Assembly (NCBI GenBank): GCA_965112735.1
Contig: OZ218950.1
Span: 5,146,001 to 5,210,000, forward strand
Reading direction: 5' to 3'
Origin: Phaeosaccion multiseriatum
Taxonomy: Eukaryota > Ochrophyta, other classes
Length of the DNA stretch: 64,000 bases
Shown here: piece after piece, positions 43,601 through 56,800 of the stretch
Numbering within the stretch: the first letter of the stretch is position 1
Layout of the letters: each line of letters opens with the position of its first letter
The notes under the pieces: model-generated
The model's database searches: none
What the model was told of the DNA's origin: nothing
The model's input: only the letters and a program-made list of their open reading frames with translations
Made by a program: the position numbers and the translations under genes

Positions 43601-46600
43601 AGTAGTGGTAGTAACGGAACGGGGGAAGTGGCCCAACTCAAGGGACACACACATCAAAAGCCTGGCCTCTGCTTGGCTTTGGCTTTGAGCCCCCCGCCCA
43701 GCCAATAGTTGGCGGGGATCGAACCACCAATCGACGCACCTCGGTTAGGGCGGCGTTCCAATTGGCGCAGTTGAGGAGGTCCACCCTCTTGCAGCAGTCC
43801 TGCAGGAACTTTGACTCCATCTTGAAGGCGCGGATCGTCGCCAAACCAAGGGTGGCCTCTCCCAGCAGAGAGGTCAGGGGCGTGGCGGTGCTGGCTTGCT
43901 ATAGGAAGGAGGGGTAGTAGTTGTAGCAGTAGTTGTAGGAGGAGGAAAGAAGGAACTGTGAGGTATCAGTTAGCTGCAGTTAGCTACGGCGAGAGGGAGG
44001 GAGAGAGAGCATTAATAGAGTTAGCGGTTCTAGCTGCTGAAGAACACGTGGGCACAGGTGGGTCAATTGAGAGAGGAGAGGGAGACCAGAGGAAGAGGGA
44101 GAGATGAATAGAGGTAACAACTCTCACGTAATCTCAAGGAACCCCACACAACCTCACGTAAACGCACGAGTCTTACGTACCAAGCTCTTGACCCCTATGG
44201 CCGCCGTCATCGACACCCACAGCAGTGTCGCGAAGAGGACGAGGAGGCTCACCACCGCCACTACGAAGATGGCAGAGGACTCCACCCGACCGCTGATAAA
44301 CAGCAGCACCACGAACACGCTGGACAGGTGGCAGCAGATGGAGGCAGGAGGACAGGTCCGATGGCAGCAGACAGCATACGGGAGAGGTGAGGTGAGGTGA
44401 GGTGATGGCAGCAGATTGAAAGGGGAGGGTGGAGACGTTTGAATAGCGGTGGGTGGATACAGGTATAGCTATAGCCCACCCCTCCGACTTGTCTGTACAT
44501 GACCGGGCTACCTGCCGGCAGCTACTGTACACAAAGCTACACCGGCCTTTGTGACGCGGCAGTCCCTTGGGCCGGTACAACCCTCAGCCGCTACCTTAAA
44601 CTCCAAAACAGGCCTTGAATCTGAACAAAATAAGTAGATTTTCACACCCCATTCGCTCATTCTAGCAGCCAGCCAGTCAGCCAGTCAGCCAGGCAGTCAG
44701 TCATTCATTAACTCAGTCAATCAGTCTCCAGGTACTCTCAAGCTTGCCTGCCGGCAGGGCTACTCACCTGAGGGTGCATGCGGCCAAATTCAAAGAGCCG
44801 CGCAGGGAGAAAACAAAGTCCCTATCCATGATCTCCAAGTCGATGGCGAAGCGGTTGAGGATACGCCCATGAGGAGTGTGCTCAAACCACGCCATTGGTG
44901 CCCGCACCAACCCTTCCACCATGCGATTGAACAGCCTCCGCTGGCTACGGAGGAGGTTGACACTTGCCAAGAGACCCTGGATGAAGTACAAGACAAAGCC
45001 CAACAAGCAGAACCCAACGTAGAGCCGGCAGAAGAGGGCTTCCTTTGCCGATTGTCCTGCGGCGTTGGCCTTGACAAATTCGCCGAGAGTGTATGCGATC
45101 ACTGCGGGTGCGGGGGTCGGGGGTGTATGTCAATGAATTGGTGTGAGTGATTGCGATCACTGCGGCGGGTGCTGAGCGGGGGGGAGGCCAAAGGCAGGAG
45201 CACACGAAGCGAGTTGTGTGTGTGTGTGCGTGTGTGTGTGTGCGTGTGTGTGTGTGTGTCGTGTGTGCGTGTGTATGTGTGTGTGTTTCCTGTGCCGTTA
45301 GAGGTCTTGAGGAGGGCGGTGTTCCGCTCGGTTTGTGTCCCATACAGCAGACACCCCCTTCCACCACGGCCATCACCACCACCACCACCACCAACACCAC
45401 CGCTGTCTCCCCCCAGCCCCCCCCCTCCGTCCCCACCACCACCACCGCCATTGACTGCCATCCCACCACCACCATTGGCTGTCATCCCACCATCGCCATT
45501 GGCTGCCATCCCCCCACTGCTGACCTGTATGGTTGGACGTTAAAATAATCTGTATGACGATGGCAGGCAGCACGTAGGTAAGCCACCCCATGTACCCGAG
45601 GAAGGTCTTGTAGTTCTTCAGCCGGCTCGAGCCCGTTCCATGCATCTTGCCTTCGCCCCCCAGACCCTCGTCTCTGTATGCCTTGGTCACGTCTTCCTGC
45701 AAACTCAAACTCTGTTGACTTATGCACGAGCCGATGGAATTCCGATGACTTATGTACGAGCTGATGGAGTCGCGGTACTCCATAATGCCCCCCCCATCGT
45801 CGTCTCCTTCGTCTTCGTCTCCTCCTCCCCCTTCTTCTCCTCTCTCGAGCAAGTCTGCCAGCGCGGAGCCCGACACGGCTAGAAGCTGTCTCGGCCGCCC
45901 CTGCTCTCTGACGGTGCCATCCTTTGACATTACGAGCAACTCATCGGCGTACCTACGGGAGGGAGCGTGCGTGGGTGCGTGCGTGCAGGTGCGTGGGCGC
46001 GAGGTCCACCAATGTCCAACACGAAGCAAGCCCAAGGCCGTTCGTACTGTATCGGTATGCCGTGCGCTTATCCCGCCTGCCTGCCCCCCCCTCCCCCTTT
46101 CTCGCTCTCTGTGCGTGCGTGTGTGTGTGCGTGTGTGTGTCTGTTTCCCCTTCTCTCCCTCTTTCTCTGTTGTGGCTGGCCTCTCTATTCTCTCACCCTC
46201 CACACACACACACACGCACACACCCATCCACACGCACACACATTCATTGACACACGCACACACATTCATTGACACACGCACACACTCACGTTTTTGATAC
46301 CTGCATTCATGACATATTCACATAACACCGTACCTTGCAGCTTTGGCGACGCTGTGTGTGGCCATGATGACCGTCTTGCCCCTGCCAACAAGCGTCTCCA
46401 TCACACACCTCTCCATGAGGGCGTCAGCCACATGCGAGTCTACGGCAGAGAGCACGTCATCCAGCAGCACCACATCCGCGTCATCGTACACTGCTCTCGC
46501 CAGTGACACGCGCTGCCTCTGACCGCCACTGAGAAAGAGAAAGAGGGAGGGGAGAGAGAGAGGGAGAGGGGAAGAGGGAGAGATAGGAGAGAGAGAGGGA

Positions 46601-49600
46601 GGGGGGTAGGGAGAGAGAGGTGTAGAGAAAGGTAGTGAGAGAAAGAGAGGGAGAGAGGAAGAGAAAGAGAGAGAGGGAGGGAGGGAGCGAGAGAGAAGAT
46701 GGAACCAGAGAAGAGGGAGAGTAGAGAGAAAGAGGGAGGGAGAAAGAGGTAGAGAAGCAGAGAGGGAGGGAGAGAGACGGAGGGAAAGAGGGAGAGGCGG
46801 GGGGGGGGAAGAGAGACAAGAGAGGGAGGGGGGCAGCGCTGTTGACGCATGGAGAGAAAGGGGGGAAGGGGGAGGACTGTATAATAAACAGGCTGGGACA
46901 CACTGGATAGAATGTGGACAACCAACATGAGCAGCTAAGCTCTAGCACCGGCCGGGCCCGGTACCTGAGGTTGGAGCCTCTCTCTCCGATGACTGTGAGG
47001 TCCCCATCCTCCAAGAGAGGCAAGTCGCGGATGAGTGAGCAGCACCGCAAGACATGCTTATACCACCCTTCGTCCCACTCCCCTCCCATCACGATGTTGT
47101 CCCTGACCGTGGCGTTTTGTATCCACGCGGTCTGCGGTGCGTAAGATATGCGCCCCCCGAGGCTAACCTCTCCCTCCGTCCTGCGCATCTCACCCAGCAT
47201 GCCTAGCAGGAGGGAGCTCTTGCCTGTAGGAGAGAGAGAGAGAGGAGGAGGAGGAGGAGGAGTAGGGGGAGGAGGAGGGAAAGGAGGAGGAGGGGGGGAG
47301 GAATTCGAGGAGGAGGAGGAGGAGGAGGTGGTGGTGGTGGATGGCAGTGGATTAACAAGACTATGGGATGGAAGCGGGCGGGTGCTTACAACATTACACG
47401 AGGCGGGATGGCAACACATGGCGACAACAGGTTCAAAAGCTCCACCACCACCACCACCACCAGCCCACCTCATCACACTCCCTCTACCTCGGCTCCTTCG
47501 ACTCGCCAACTCACTCACTCACTCACTCACTCACTCACTCACTCACTCACACACGCACTCATATTCACTCACTCACTCCTTCACTGACTACTCACTAACT
47601 CACTTACCACATCCAGTGGGGCCGCAGATACAGACGAGATGTCCATGGCCTGCCTTGTTTGCGTCGCCGTTCGAGTTAGTGGTAGGCTCTGTGCCCGCGT
47701 CGGCAGCGTCAGCGTCGTACGTAAGGTTAATGTGCGACACCTTGTCACCGCCTTCGTCGCTGCTCGGGGTGGGGGGAATGCCTTCAGCAGAGGCAGCAGC
47801 GGGGTCCTCGCCGAGCGCCTGCACAGCAGCATGCACAGACAGATAGAAGGACAGTCAATCAGCAACGCAAGAGAGCGAAGCAAAGAGAGCAAGCAAGGCA
47901 CCACAGAGTAAAACGGCGCCGGATGTATAGAGAAGAGAGATCGAGAGAGATAAAAGACAGAAAGAAAGCCCCAGAGAGAGGGGATGAAGCAAGGCAGCAC
48001 CACGCAAAACAAAGCAGCGAAGCGGGAGCTTTGCCGTCAGTCACCAAAAACAAGGGAGGGAGCAGCTGGCACGTTTTCCCTCCGTCCGGCTCGCCATTTC
48101 CACACGGTTTCAGTTCATTAGACCCCCCCACACACCTTCCTTGTCTCCAGCGGCACGATATGTAAGCAAGCAACACACATGGAATACACAAACTCAAAGT
48201 CATGCTCACCGACGGGCTACTGCGTCCCCAAGAAAAGCTGGCGTCGACGATTCGCACGCTGCCAGGAGACAGAGTCACAGGTGGCAGAGGAGACAGACCG
48301 TCTCCTCCCTCGCTGTGCTCCGTCGAAGTTGGTGATACAGCAGAGCCTACTACTTCCGCCAGGCGATCGGGCTGCTCCTCCTTCTGCTCTTGCTCCTGTT
48401 GTACCGCCTCCTGCTCCTCCTCCTCCTCCTGCTGCTGCTGCTGGTGGTGGTGCCCCCCCGCTCCGCCCGGCAGCGGAATCAGGACCTCCTCCAGGCGGGC
48501 AAGAGATGCGAGACCCTTTACGGTGATGAAAGGCGGGGGGGGCGAGACGGGGGGGGGGGCAGGAAAGGCAGCAGTCAGGCAGGACCAGAGGAAAGAAGGA
48601 AGGAAGGATGGAAGGAAAGTGCTTGTCTCAAGAGAGAGAGATAAGGAGCAACACTCAACACCTTGTAGAAGCCCCCGGTGTCTGTCCGCGTAATCGCCTC
48701 CCGCCCTCCTTGCACCCCCCCCCCTGACGTTGTCTCAGGAAGTAGAAGCAACAACGTCCAACTTCGTACTATATTAGCCCTCGGGGGTTTGTTCGCTTAA
48801 CCCACTCCCTTCCTCCTTTCAAATCCCCCCGGCTCTGACGCACACACCCACACACCCACACATACACCCCCCCCCCCCCAACACACGCACACGCACGCAC
48901 ACACACATTCATTGACATACATACACCCACCTTTGTGACCATGGCCGTCGATCTTGGCGTGAATCCCGCCATGACCACCAACACGCGCAGCAGACAGAGC
49001 ACGCTGAAGGTGTCGTAGAAGTTGAGCCGTCGATCCAAGCCTCTCGTGTACAGTATGAAGGAGGTCATGCCCATGACGGAGGCGATGGCGTTCACCATGG
49101 TGAAGATGGCAACTGACACGAGGTGATAGCGCATGAGAGGGGCCATCTCCTTCTCGCGCTCCCCCCTGAGAGACAAGCCCGAAGCCAAAGCGTGATACGA
49201 AAGTAGACAGGCGCGACACGACAAGGAGACAAGACGACAAGACGAAGAGAGACAAATTAAGGCAGGGTAAGCCAAGCCAAGCCAAGTCAGGCAGGGAAGG
49301 AGGCATTTATTCGCGTCGCGTCACTGGCTGTGCAGTCTCAGTCGCCATCTATGACCATCTTTATGGACTTCCAACACGGTGGGTGGGTATCATGATATCA
49401 TGATGCGCGCAAGTCTCCACATCGACAGGCAACAGGCAGCCAAAGGGAGAGCAGCAGCGCGGGGTCCTCGGCCGCTGCTGCTGTGTAGGGCAGGTACTAA
49501 ACAGATGTGATAAGGCCGGCAACAGCGGGACCCCCACTGAATCATAAAGCACGCAGAGCCCTCCTTGCTTTATTCCCTTAGGCACGCACACACGCACGTC

Positions 49601-52600
49601 CACACGCAAGCACGCACCCACGCAGACACGCACATACCCACGTACCTGATTCTCTTGACAAAGTACTGCTCCCAGGTGTAGAACTTGACAATGCGCATGT
49701 AGCGGACCAGCTCCGAGATGGTGGACACGAGGTGTGCTTTGACGCGTATCAGCACGTGCACACTATCGACCGTGACGCCTGTCAGCGCCGTGACTGCGCA
49801 CACCACCACCGCCAAACACAGCACGGCGGCAGAGGCGGCCACTCCGATGAGGTAGTACAGGAGACTCACGGTGCCAATCATCTGGATGGCAGCCAAAGGG
49901 TGGGGTGGGTTGGGTGTGAGGGAGGGGATGAAATAGGAGGCAACGAGGCAACAACATCAATGCATGGGGTGGGGTTAGGTAGTGCCAATCATCTGGATGG
50001 CAACCAATGGCGGGGTGGGGAGGAGGGGGTTCATTACATCGGATTACAAGGCAACGAGGTAAAAAGGGGGGAGGGGGTTAGGAAGATACCTAATGTATCG
50101 TACAACTCAGCGAACTGCCTGCCCCCCCCCCCCCCCCCTCTCCCCCCCCCTGCATACCCCCGCAGAACACGGAACACGGAACGTGCCTGCAAGATGAGGC
50201 CCGCTGATTCCACCATGTTGATGATGAGCTGTTCCACGTCAGCAATACCGGTGTTGAATACGCTCATAATGGCCCCGGGGGGCAGCGTCGCCTCGCTCAT
50301 CCTAGTGTTGAGGGTCTGATTGATACGATAGAGCATAGAGTAAGCAACAGAGAGGAGGGGTAGTTCTTGAGGAGGAGGGAACAGAGCGAGACAACAGAGC
50401 GAGGATGAAATGCATGAATTGAAGAGCTTCTAATCTTTTCCCGAGAAGACACACACTGCCACACTCTGCTTGATTGATTGATTGATTGATAGCCGATGAG
50501 GCAAGCCCATAAGCGACTGACAGCGGAGGCAGTAGTGAGCAGCTTTGTGAGGAGCGAGAGAGTCCCAAGCCAGAGCAATGGAAAGGCAGCAGAAGAAGGG
50601 AGGTCCCTCCTATCTCCTGGGCGTGAGTCGTATAGGAGTCGTCTTCGCACAGCCACGCACGCACCAACCCACCCAAACAGTAAGAGTCGTGACGCACACA
50701 CGCACACACACACGGGATGGAGTGACGCACACACAAGCACCTGGTCGAGCACTGCCAGCTGCAGCGCCGCTCTCGTGCGCATGGCCATTCGAGTGGCAGC
50801 GAGGAGGGCTCGGGAGTCCGAGACGGAGATTACCAGAGGGATGACACCCATCGCCGCCACCCAGCAGATATTGGTCCAGCTGCAACAAGCCAAGAAAGTC
50901 AAGGATGACAGTCGACGATGGCAGTGGACAGGGGGGGGGGAGGCGAAGATGGCAGTGGATTAGTGTTTGACTTGGGTGGGGCATCAGCTCCCTTCTATCT
51001 CCTCTCCTCTCTTGTTGCTGGTGATGAGGACCATGCACTACACGTAGGGAGGGAGCGAGGGAGGGAGGGAGGGAGAGAGAGGGAGGAGGGAGGCAGGAAG
51101 GGAGGGAGCGAGGAGGGAGGGAGGGAGAAGGAGGGAGCGAGGGAGGAAGGAAGGGAGGGAGCGAGGGAGGGAGAGAGAGGGAGGAGGGAGGGAGCGAGCG
51201 ACCCACGCAGCATCGCAGTCGTCCACTCAATCGCCGCCACACGGCTTGCCTTCCTTCCTGCCTCTCTTCTTGCCACACACGAACACGCACACGCACACAC
51301 ATCTCTTTCTTACGTAACTTAGGTTGACTCCTTTGAAGCCAATTTTTCTCTTCTTGTCAACTCACCTCCAGACTTGATAGTCCTCGTCCGCCCGAAGCTC
51401 CACCAGCGCCCTGAGAACAGCTCTCAAGGCGAGCGGCGACATGAGTTGCGCCACGACTTGGGATATACGAAACAAGACTTGCGTTAGGAAGAGCCCAGGA
51501 GACAAGGAGAGTACCAGCCGCCACAAGGGAACGATCCGACGGCCCGAGGAGGCCGCAAGCGCACGCGCCCTGCGAAGCTTGGGGGAGAAGTTCTGTCGGA
51601 GGTGGCGGGCAAAGTCTCCTTCGCGGACTGGCACCACATCCCGTTCAAACAGCATCTCATCCGAGGCCTCTTTAGCGCCAAATGACCTGAGTGGTGTGTA
51701 GTGAGTGAAAGAAGAGGAGTGGGAGAAGTGAAGGAGAGAGAGAGACACCACACGAGCGAATTGAGGCGCGTAGCGCGAGTCCTCCGGGCGAATGACAGAC
51801 ACAGACACAGACACAGAAACAGTCACTCTGTGCACTTGACAAGAGGGAGGGGAGCGAGAGGACGAGGTGTCCTATCCGCTGATATTACATCACTGGGGCA
51901 GGGCGTCTGTTTAACACGAGAACATCCGCACCCACACACACACACACTACGAACTCGACGGGAGAGAGAATTCTGCGGCCAGGGGTGAGTCCGTTCGCCG
52001 TCTAACAAGCGCAAATTTCAATTTTCCGCCCCACGCCTGCATGGCTCCTCTTCCTCGTCCTCATCCCCATCTACTGCCTTCCACCCTTCGCCTCCTCCTC
52101 CTCCTCCTCCTCCTCCACAGACCTGATGTAGGGTGTGAACCAACTGAGCAGAACCAGTGAGAAGAGCCCCGCCTGTGAATGACATGCATAGTGTGAGGAG
52201 GAGCGAAGAAAGGAGGGAAGATGAGAAGAGGCGAGGCGCGAAGTTTAGGGTGCAGGGGCGCATGAGTGGAAGGCAGGACCGCCCGCAGCTTACAGCTTAC
52301 ACGACAGCAATCACATCATGGACTAGAGACACAGCATGAAGCTCATCGGCAGCAGAACCCAATCGCTTCCCCGCCCCCCCTGCGTCTCTCTCTCTCTGTG
52401 TGTGTGTGTGTGTGTGCTCCTTGTGGCTGGTGGTGGGTTCGTTTGTAAGACCTGACCAGGTCCTGACCAGCAGCCAGGTGTAAAAGGAAGGGAAGGAAGT
52501 TGCTGCTTGCTGCTATGCTTCTCACCTTCTCTGCAGCAGACGGCCGATACTGGCCGAAGCGCACTCGCGATCCTTGACCGATGAACAGCACAGCAGCCGC

Positions 52601-53335
52601 TGCACAACCCACAGACAGCAGAGTGATCACGGCACATCCGATCCAAAGGGAACTTGTTCGTCTGTCATCTTCTTCCTGCCACTCCAAATAGGAGAGCCAC
52701 ATGGAGTTGGCGGCGCTCAGCAAGAAGATCCCAACCAAACGAAATAGCATGATGAGGCGGAGGGCCCCGCCTCGTCCGCTGGTGGCGCCGCGTTGCCTGT
52801 ACCCATAGTTTGTTGGCTGGCCCAGGAGGAGGAGGACCGTCCCGTACACGAGGGCGAGGCTCAGATGAGCCCACTTCCTCCTGGAGTCGTCCGAGGACAC
52901 AACTGAGGCGCCAAAGAGAGAGGCATGCGCCACCATGAGCAGAAAAGTCATGCCTTCCATGACGAAACGCAAGGACCTCGACGGAAGCAGGTACAGGTCC
53001 TGGTGCGCCTCTCCTCCTGGGAGTGTTCTCGGAGTCGGCACCCTGTCATCATCTTCTGGGGGGGGCACGCGCCCCTCGGCCTCGCCTCCTGCTCGTCCTG
53101 CTCCATTTTGCCCATCGGACAACTGGAGCCCGCCCAATAGCCGTTTGTCTCCTCCTCCTCCTCCTCCTCCTCCTCCTCCATCCCCAGCAGCATCACCGCC
53201 TTTCTCAGTGTCATCTCCAGGCTTTCTCCGCGAAGCCGAAAGACACTCACGCGCCGACGAGTACAGAAAGAGGGCAAGGGTGGAGCACAATATGGCCAGG
53301 GAGAGGATGAAGACATCAGGATGGGTGGACGGCAT
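40652..53335 (-). CDS. ABC transporter, ABCC/MRP subfamily, full-length with TMD0
   Basis: 21 exons (minus): 53335-52526, 52172-52123, 51686-51366, 50879-50741, 50315-50187, 49881-49646, 49165-48931, 48515-48210, 47818-47608, 47223-46965, 46528-46334, 45952-45525, 45101-44768, 44319-44181, 43898-43740, 43478-43296, 43075-42632, 42419-42309, 41744-41676, 41580-41363 and 40955-40652; 5280 nt, 1759 aa. ATP-driven export of conjugates or anions, at the vacuole or plasma membrane. TMD0 about 1-250; TMD1 about 275-650. NBD1: Walker A GPTGCGKSS (about 806-814), [13 protein letters not shown], Walker [13 protein letters not shown] (Asp in place of catalytic Glu, normal for ABCC NBD1). TMD2 about 1080-1400. 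NBD2: [37 protein letters not shown]-loop TVAHRID. NBD2 has an acidic insert ([13 protein letters not shown]) before Walker A. Intron 5 is GC-AG. The 5280 nt give one uninterrupted frame. Confidence 0.88.
41581..41675 (-). other. 95-nt intron flanked by a 15-bp direct repeat that carries both splice sites
   Basis: In gene sense both the donor and the acceptor read GCAG|GTGAGGGCGGC. The exon before ends GTGCAG and the exon after begins GTGAGGGCG; the intron is exactly the DNA between the two cut points. The repeat ends at TC on one side and GC on the other. Confidence 0.9.
41990..42186. repeat. (GA)n/(GGGA)n tract with an internal duplication, ABCC intron 18
   Basis: Two copies of 'gagagacaggccgccaa' and 'gggagagacatagagaggga' in a purine-rich stretch; intronic. 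Confidence 0.8.
46529..46870. repeat. Long (GA)n-rich tract, ABCC intron 10
   Basis: About 340 bp of GAGAGGGA-type sequence with few pyrimidines. It forms the polypyrimidine tract on the coding (minus) strand before the SGGQRQR exon. Confidence 0.85.
47505..47578. repeat. (ACTC)n microsatellite, ABCC intron 9
   Basis: About eighteen cactcactc units, the complement of the (GAGT)n array found in the aldo-keto reductase gene at 56500. Confidence 0.85.
51044..51197. repeat. (GGGA)n/(GAGC)n tract, ABCC intron 3
   Basis: Purine-only stretch of about 150 bp built from agggagggagcgag units; no coding frame crosses it. Confidence 0.85.
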
Positions 53336-53852
53336 CGTGCGTGCCTGTGAATGACAGAATTTACCACTAGCGGACGGGACGGGAAAATGAAAGAATCACT
53401 TTACGTTGTACTTTTTGCCGCGACGAGACTTAAGAATTTGATGAAGAGCGAAGATAAGGGGTAAAGGAAATTTGGTTTAATTCCACCTTAGAAAAGCGCG
53501 TCGGCGAGGACAAAAACACCGCACACCAAGAACAAGAAGTTAGACTTTGGATGGCCCCATTTCCCCCACCCTCCTGTGTGACGGCTCCCACATCTTCTAC
53601 TCTTCTCTCCTGTTTGACACCTCCATCTCTACGTGCTCCAATAAGTTTGCGCAACAGAGTAGAGGCAAACCTTCCCCTCTCTGCTGGTGTGTTGATATCT
53701 ATTTCAGTCGGCGACAAGATCTATTGATATCAAGAAGAGGGGGCAGTAGTTCTGTACTAAGTGGTACACCTGGTACATTGAACAAAAAAAAGAACACGAA
53801 CTGCCGGCGTGCGAGCATTTAAGATACGACAGCAGCGCGCTCCAAGTAAGGC
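53336..53852. promoter_or_regulatory. Divergent intergenic region ABCC / aldo-keto reductase
   Basis: 517 bp, AT-richer than the flanks. It must contain both promoters. No named motif is clear; a poly-A run (aaaaaaaag) at about 53784 precedes the plus-strand gene. Confidence 0.4.
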
Positions 53853-56800
53853 ATGATGAAGAAAGCTAACCAGCTTGCGTTCTGTTTAGCCACCTTCGTC
53901 GCCGCCCTGCACCAGAAGCAGCACATGGCCGCAGCATTTGCCACCGGCAAACTGGGGGTCTACATGAGTGAGTAAGGGAGGGAGGGAGAGAGGAAGGGAG
54001 GGAGAGAGGGTGGTTGGAGGGAGGGAGGAAGGAAGGGAGGGGCCGGGGGCAGTGGAACAAAACTTGCTTGGCTGACCCCTCCTCTCTCGACCGCATCCTC
54101 ACCAACCACCTCCTATATGGACCCACTAGGCACGTCAGCAGCACCCACAACTAAAGTGAAGACCATCTTGGGTACGGGGGGCGTACCAACCCAAAAGCCC
54201 CTTGACATACCGTCTACAGCAGAGGTCCTTAATTACTTCAAAGAGGCGGGGCTTGAGGACATCGACTCCGCAATCATGTATCACGGAGGGAGCACTGAGG
54301 AGGGGCTCGGTAGGTACAATGATTCCATGACTGTATACAAGGTACATACACACTTCTCATTTGGTCCCTTCTCCGGCGGGGCGGTATGAACTCCTCGTGT
54401 GTCTCCAGGTCAAGTCGGGATGGGAGGCTTTAAAGTGGCGAGTAAAGCCAACCCCTGGTAAGCCAAGTACACCAATCTATCTCACCTCGTCCGCTCTAGT
54501 CTCTCTCTTAGCTACTGCGCACTTCCCCACCACTCCCCGCGTCCATATCCGCCATCCACTGTCTCCCACCGCCCTCCTCTCGTGCCCTCGCCACAGGTAC
54601 CCGACGACCACAACCCTCAGTGGCGGCCTCAAGGTGCGTATGTTGTGCTGTGTCCTCATGTCGCGTTCCTTCCACATCCATGGTCGCTGCACACTCACCG
54701 CAGCACGAGCCGAGCCATGATCATTTTATCCCCACCACCACTGGCGGGCTGGGATTGCCCCTCTCTCACCACGCACCCTCGCCCACCCACTAGCACTAAC
54801 CCCCCTCCCTCCTCTTCCCAAAGTGACCGTCTACTCTTGCTTGAGACTGGCAGAGCCACTCACTCTCCAAAGGGTGGACGCCCCTACCCTTGCTCCCCCC
54901 CCCCACCTCCCTCCATCTCTGTCTTCAATCTCCCATTTCGTCCGTCGCCCGCACCGCTGCTCCTTTCAGCCGTCCCTCTTGAAGGAGCAGATTGGCAAAT
55001 CGCTGGCCAGTCTCAAGCTCAACAGCTGCCAGCTGTACTACTTACACGCGCCCGACCGTGACACGCCCATCGACGACACCCTGACGGCCCTCCTGGAGCT
55101 CAAGCAGGTGTGTGCGTCTTGCTTTGTGTGGGACGCATTGGTTTCTGAGTTGCGTTGACCCCGCAGTAGCAGATCGGGGGGCAATCAATGGCTGAGAAGC
55201 AAACTTTTATTTGTCAACCTCAGCTTGTTCTTTCCCCGGGTGTCTTTACCGGAAGTTGCTTCCACTGGCTGACCCCCTCTCTGTGTCATTGTATCCCTGG
55301 GCAGGAGGGAAAATTCGAGGACTGGGGCCTCTCCAACTTTGCGTCTTGGGAGGTGAGTGGGGGGGGGGGGGGGCTCTGCTTGGACCCGGGGGGGCTTTCA
55401 AGAGAGTCCCAATTGGTAGCGGACTATTGTATCGATCTATGACTCTACATGGAGGCCGGTGTGAGACCACCGTTGGGCATCCCCCAAACCCCTTCGCCCA
55501 CCCACCCACCTCACTCTCCCTTTCCTTCCCTCCTCTCTCCCCTCCCTTTCTGCCTCTCCCCTCCAACCCCTGCCTGTTCGATCGCTCTACCCCTCTCTCT
55601 CTCCCCCCCTCTCTCCCTCTCTCTCTTCTGTCTTTTTCTTTTTCTCTCTCTCCCTCCCTGCCTCCCTCTCTCTCTCTTTCTCCATCTCTATCTCTCTTGT
55701 GTGTGTGTTGCTGGCTTGGTTGCCTACATCATACCACTTCACTAATTAAGGTGGTGGACATTTACCACCGCTGCAAGGCCATTGGCCTCGCCCCACCCAG
55801 CGTGTACCAGGGCATGTACAACGCCGTGACGCGTGAGGTGGAAGCGGAGCTGCTGCCGGCCCTGAGGGCCACTGGCATGAGCTTCTACGCCTACAACCCC
55901 CTCGCAGGTGACGTTGTGGACTGTTGCTATCATCAACTGGTGCAGCACCGTGTGGGTGGGGGGTTTGGTTTGCTTTTGCTTTGCTTTGCTCCACTTCAGG
56001 TTTTGTATCAGGGGGCAAGGGGCGGGCGGATGGACAGTTGGGACTCACAAAGAGAGAGAGAGAGAGGGGGGGGGGGGGGGCGATTCTTGACTTGCATGGA
56101 TGGGGAGGACGGAGATAGAAGGGAGACATGGGGAACGGAGAGGCATGGAGAGAGGTATGAGGATAAGGAGCGGGTTTTTGCTAACACACGGCCATCCAAT
56201 CGATCACTTAATTGGCTTACTATCGCAGGGGGCGTGCTAAGTGGAGCCCACAGCTTCGACGATGATCCAAAGTCGGGAAGGTTCAACACCGAGTCGTTTT
56301 GGGGGCAAACGTAAGCAAGCAAAGGCACCACAGAGGCGTTGTCGGTCCTTCCTCTCTGCTGGATGTTGCACCCCCCTTCGTCCCCTCCCTCTCTCGGCAG
56401 AGCTTTTGCTGCATGCCTCTCTCTCCTATGTATGCCCCTTCCTTCCCTCCCGCTCAGTGTTCCTGGAAGTCGTTCGGATTTGTTACTGTACAGCTTGGGG
56501 AGTGAGTGAGTGAGTGAGTGTGTGTGAGTGAGTGAGTGAGTGAGTGGGTGGGTGAGTGAGTCAGTGAGTGAGTGAGTGAGTGAGTGAGTGAGTGAGTGAG
56601 TGAGTTAGTGAGGGAGTGAGTGAGTGACCGAGTAAGTGAGTGAGTGAGTGTATGATTGCGTGAGTGAGGCAGTGAGTGAGTGAGTAGTGAGTGAGTCAGA
56701 GTGGTAGTGAGAGAGGGAGTGAGTGAGCGAGGGGGCGAGCGAGTGAGTCAGTGAGTTGAGTGAGTGAGTGAGTGAGTGCGTGAGTGAGTGTTCGTGAGGG

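Noticed and set aside
43695-43745. tRNA-like B box (ggttcgatcc) on the minus strand
   Set aside because: It lies at the start of an ABCC intron; no A box at the right distance and no acceptor stem can be formed with the flanks.
48665-48730. Possible extra ABCC exon reading [15 protein letters not shown]
   Set aside because: Its phase does not fit the preceding exon, and omitting it joins MVTK to [12 protein letters not shown] exactly as in other ABCC proteins.
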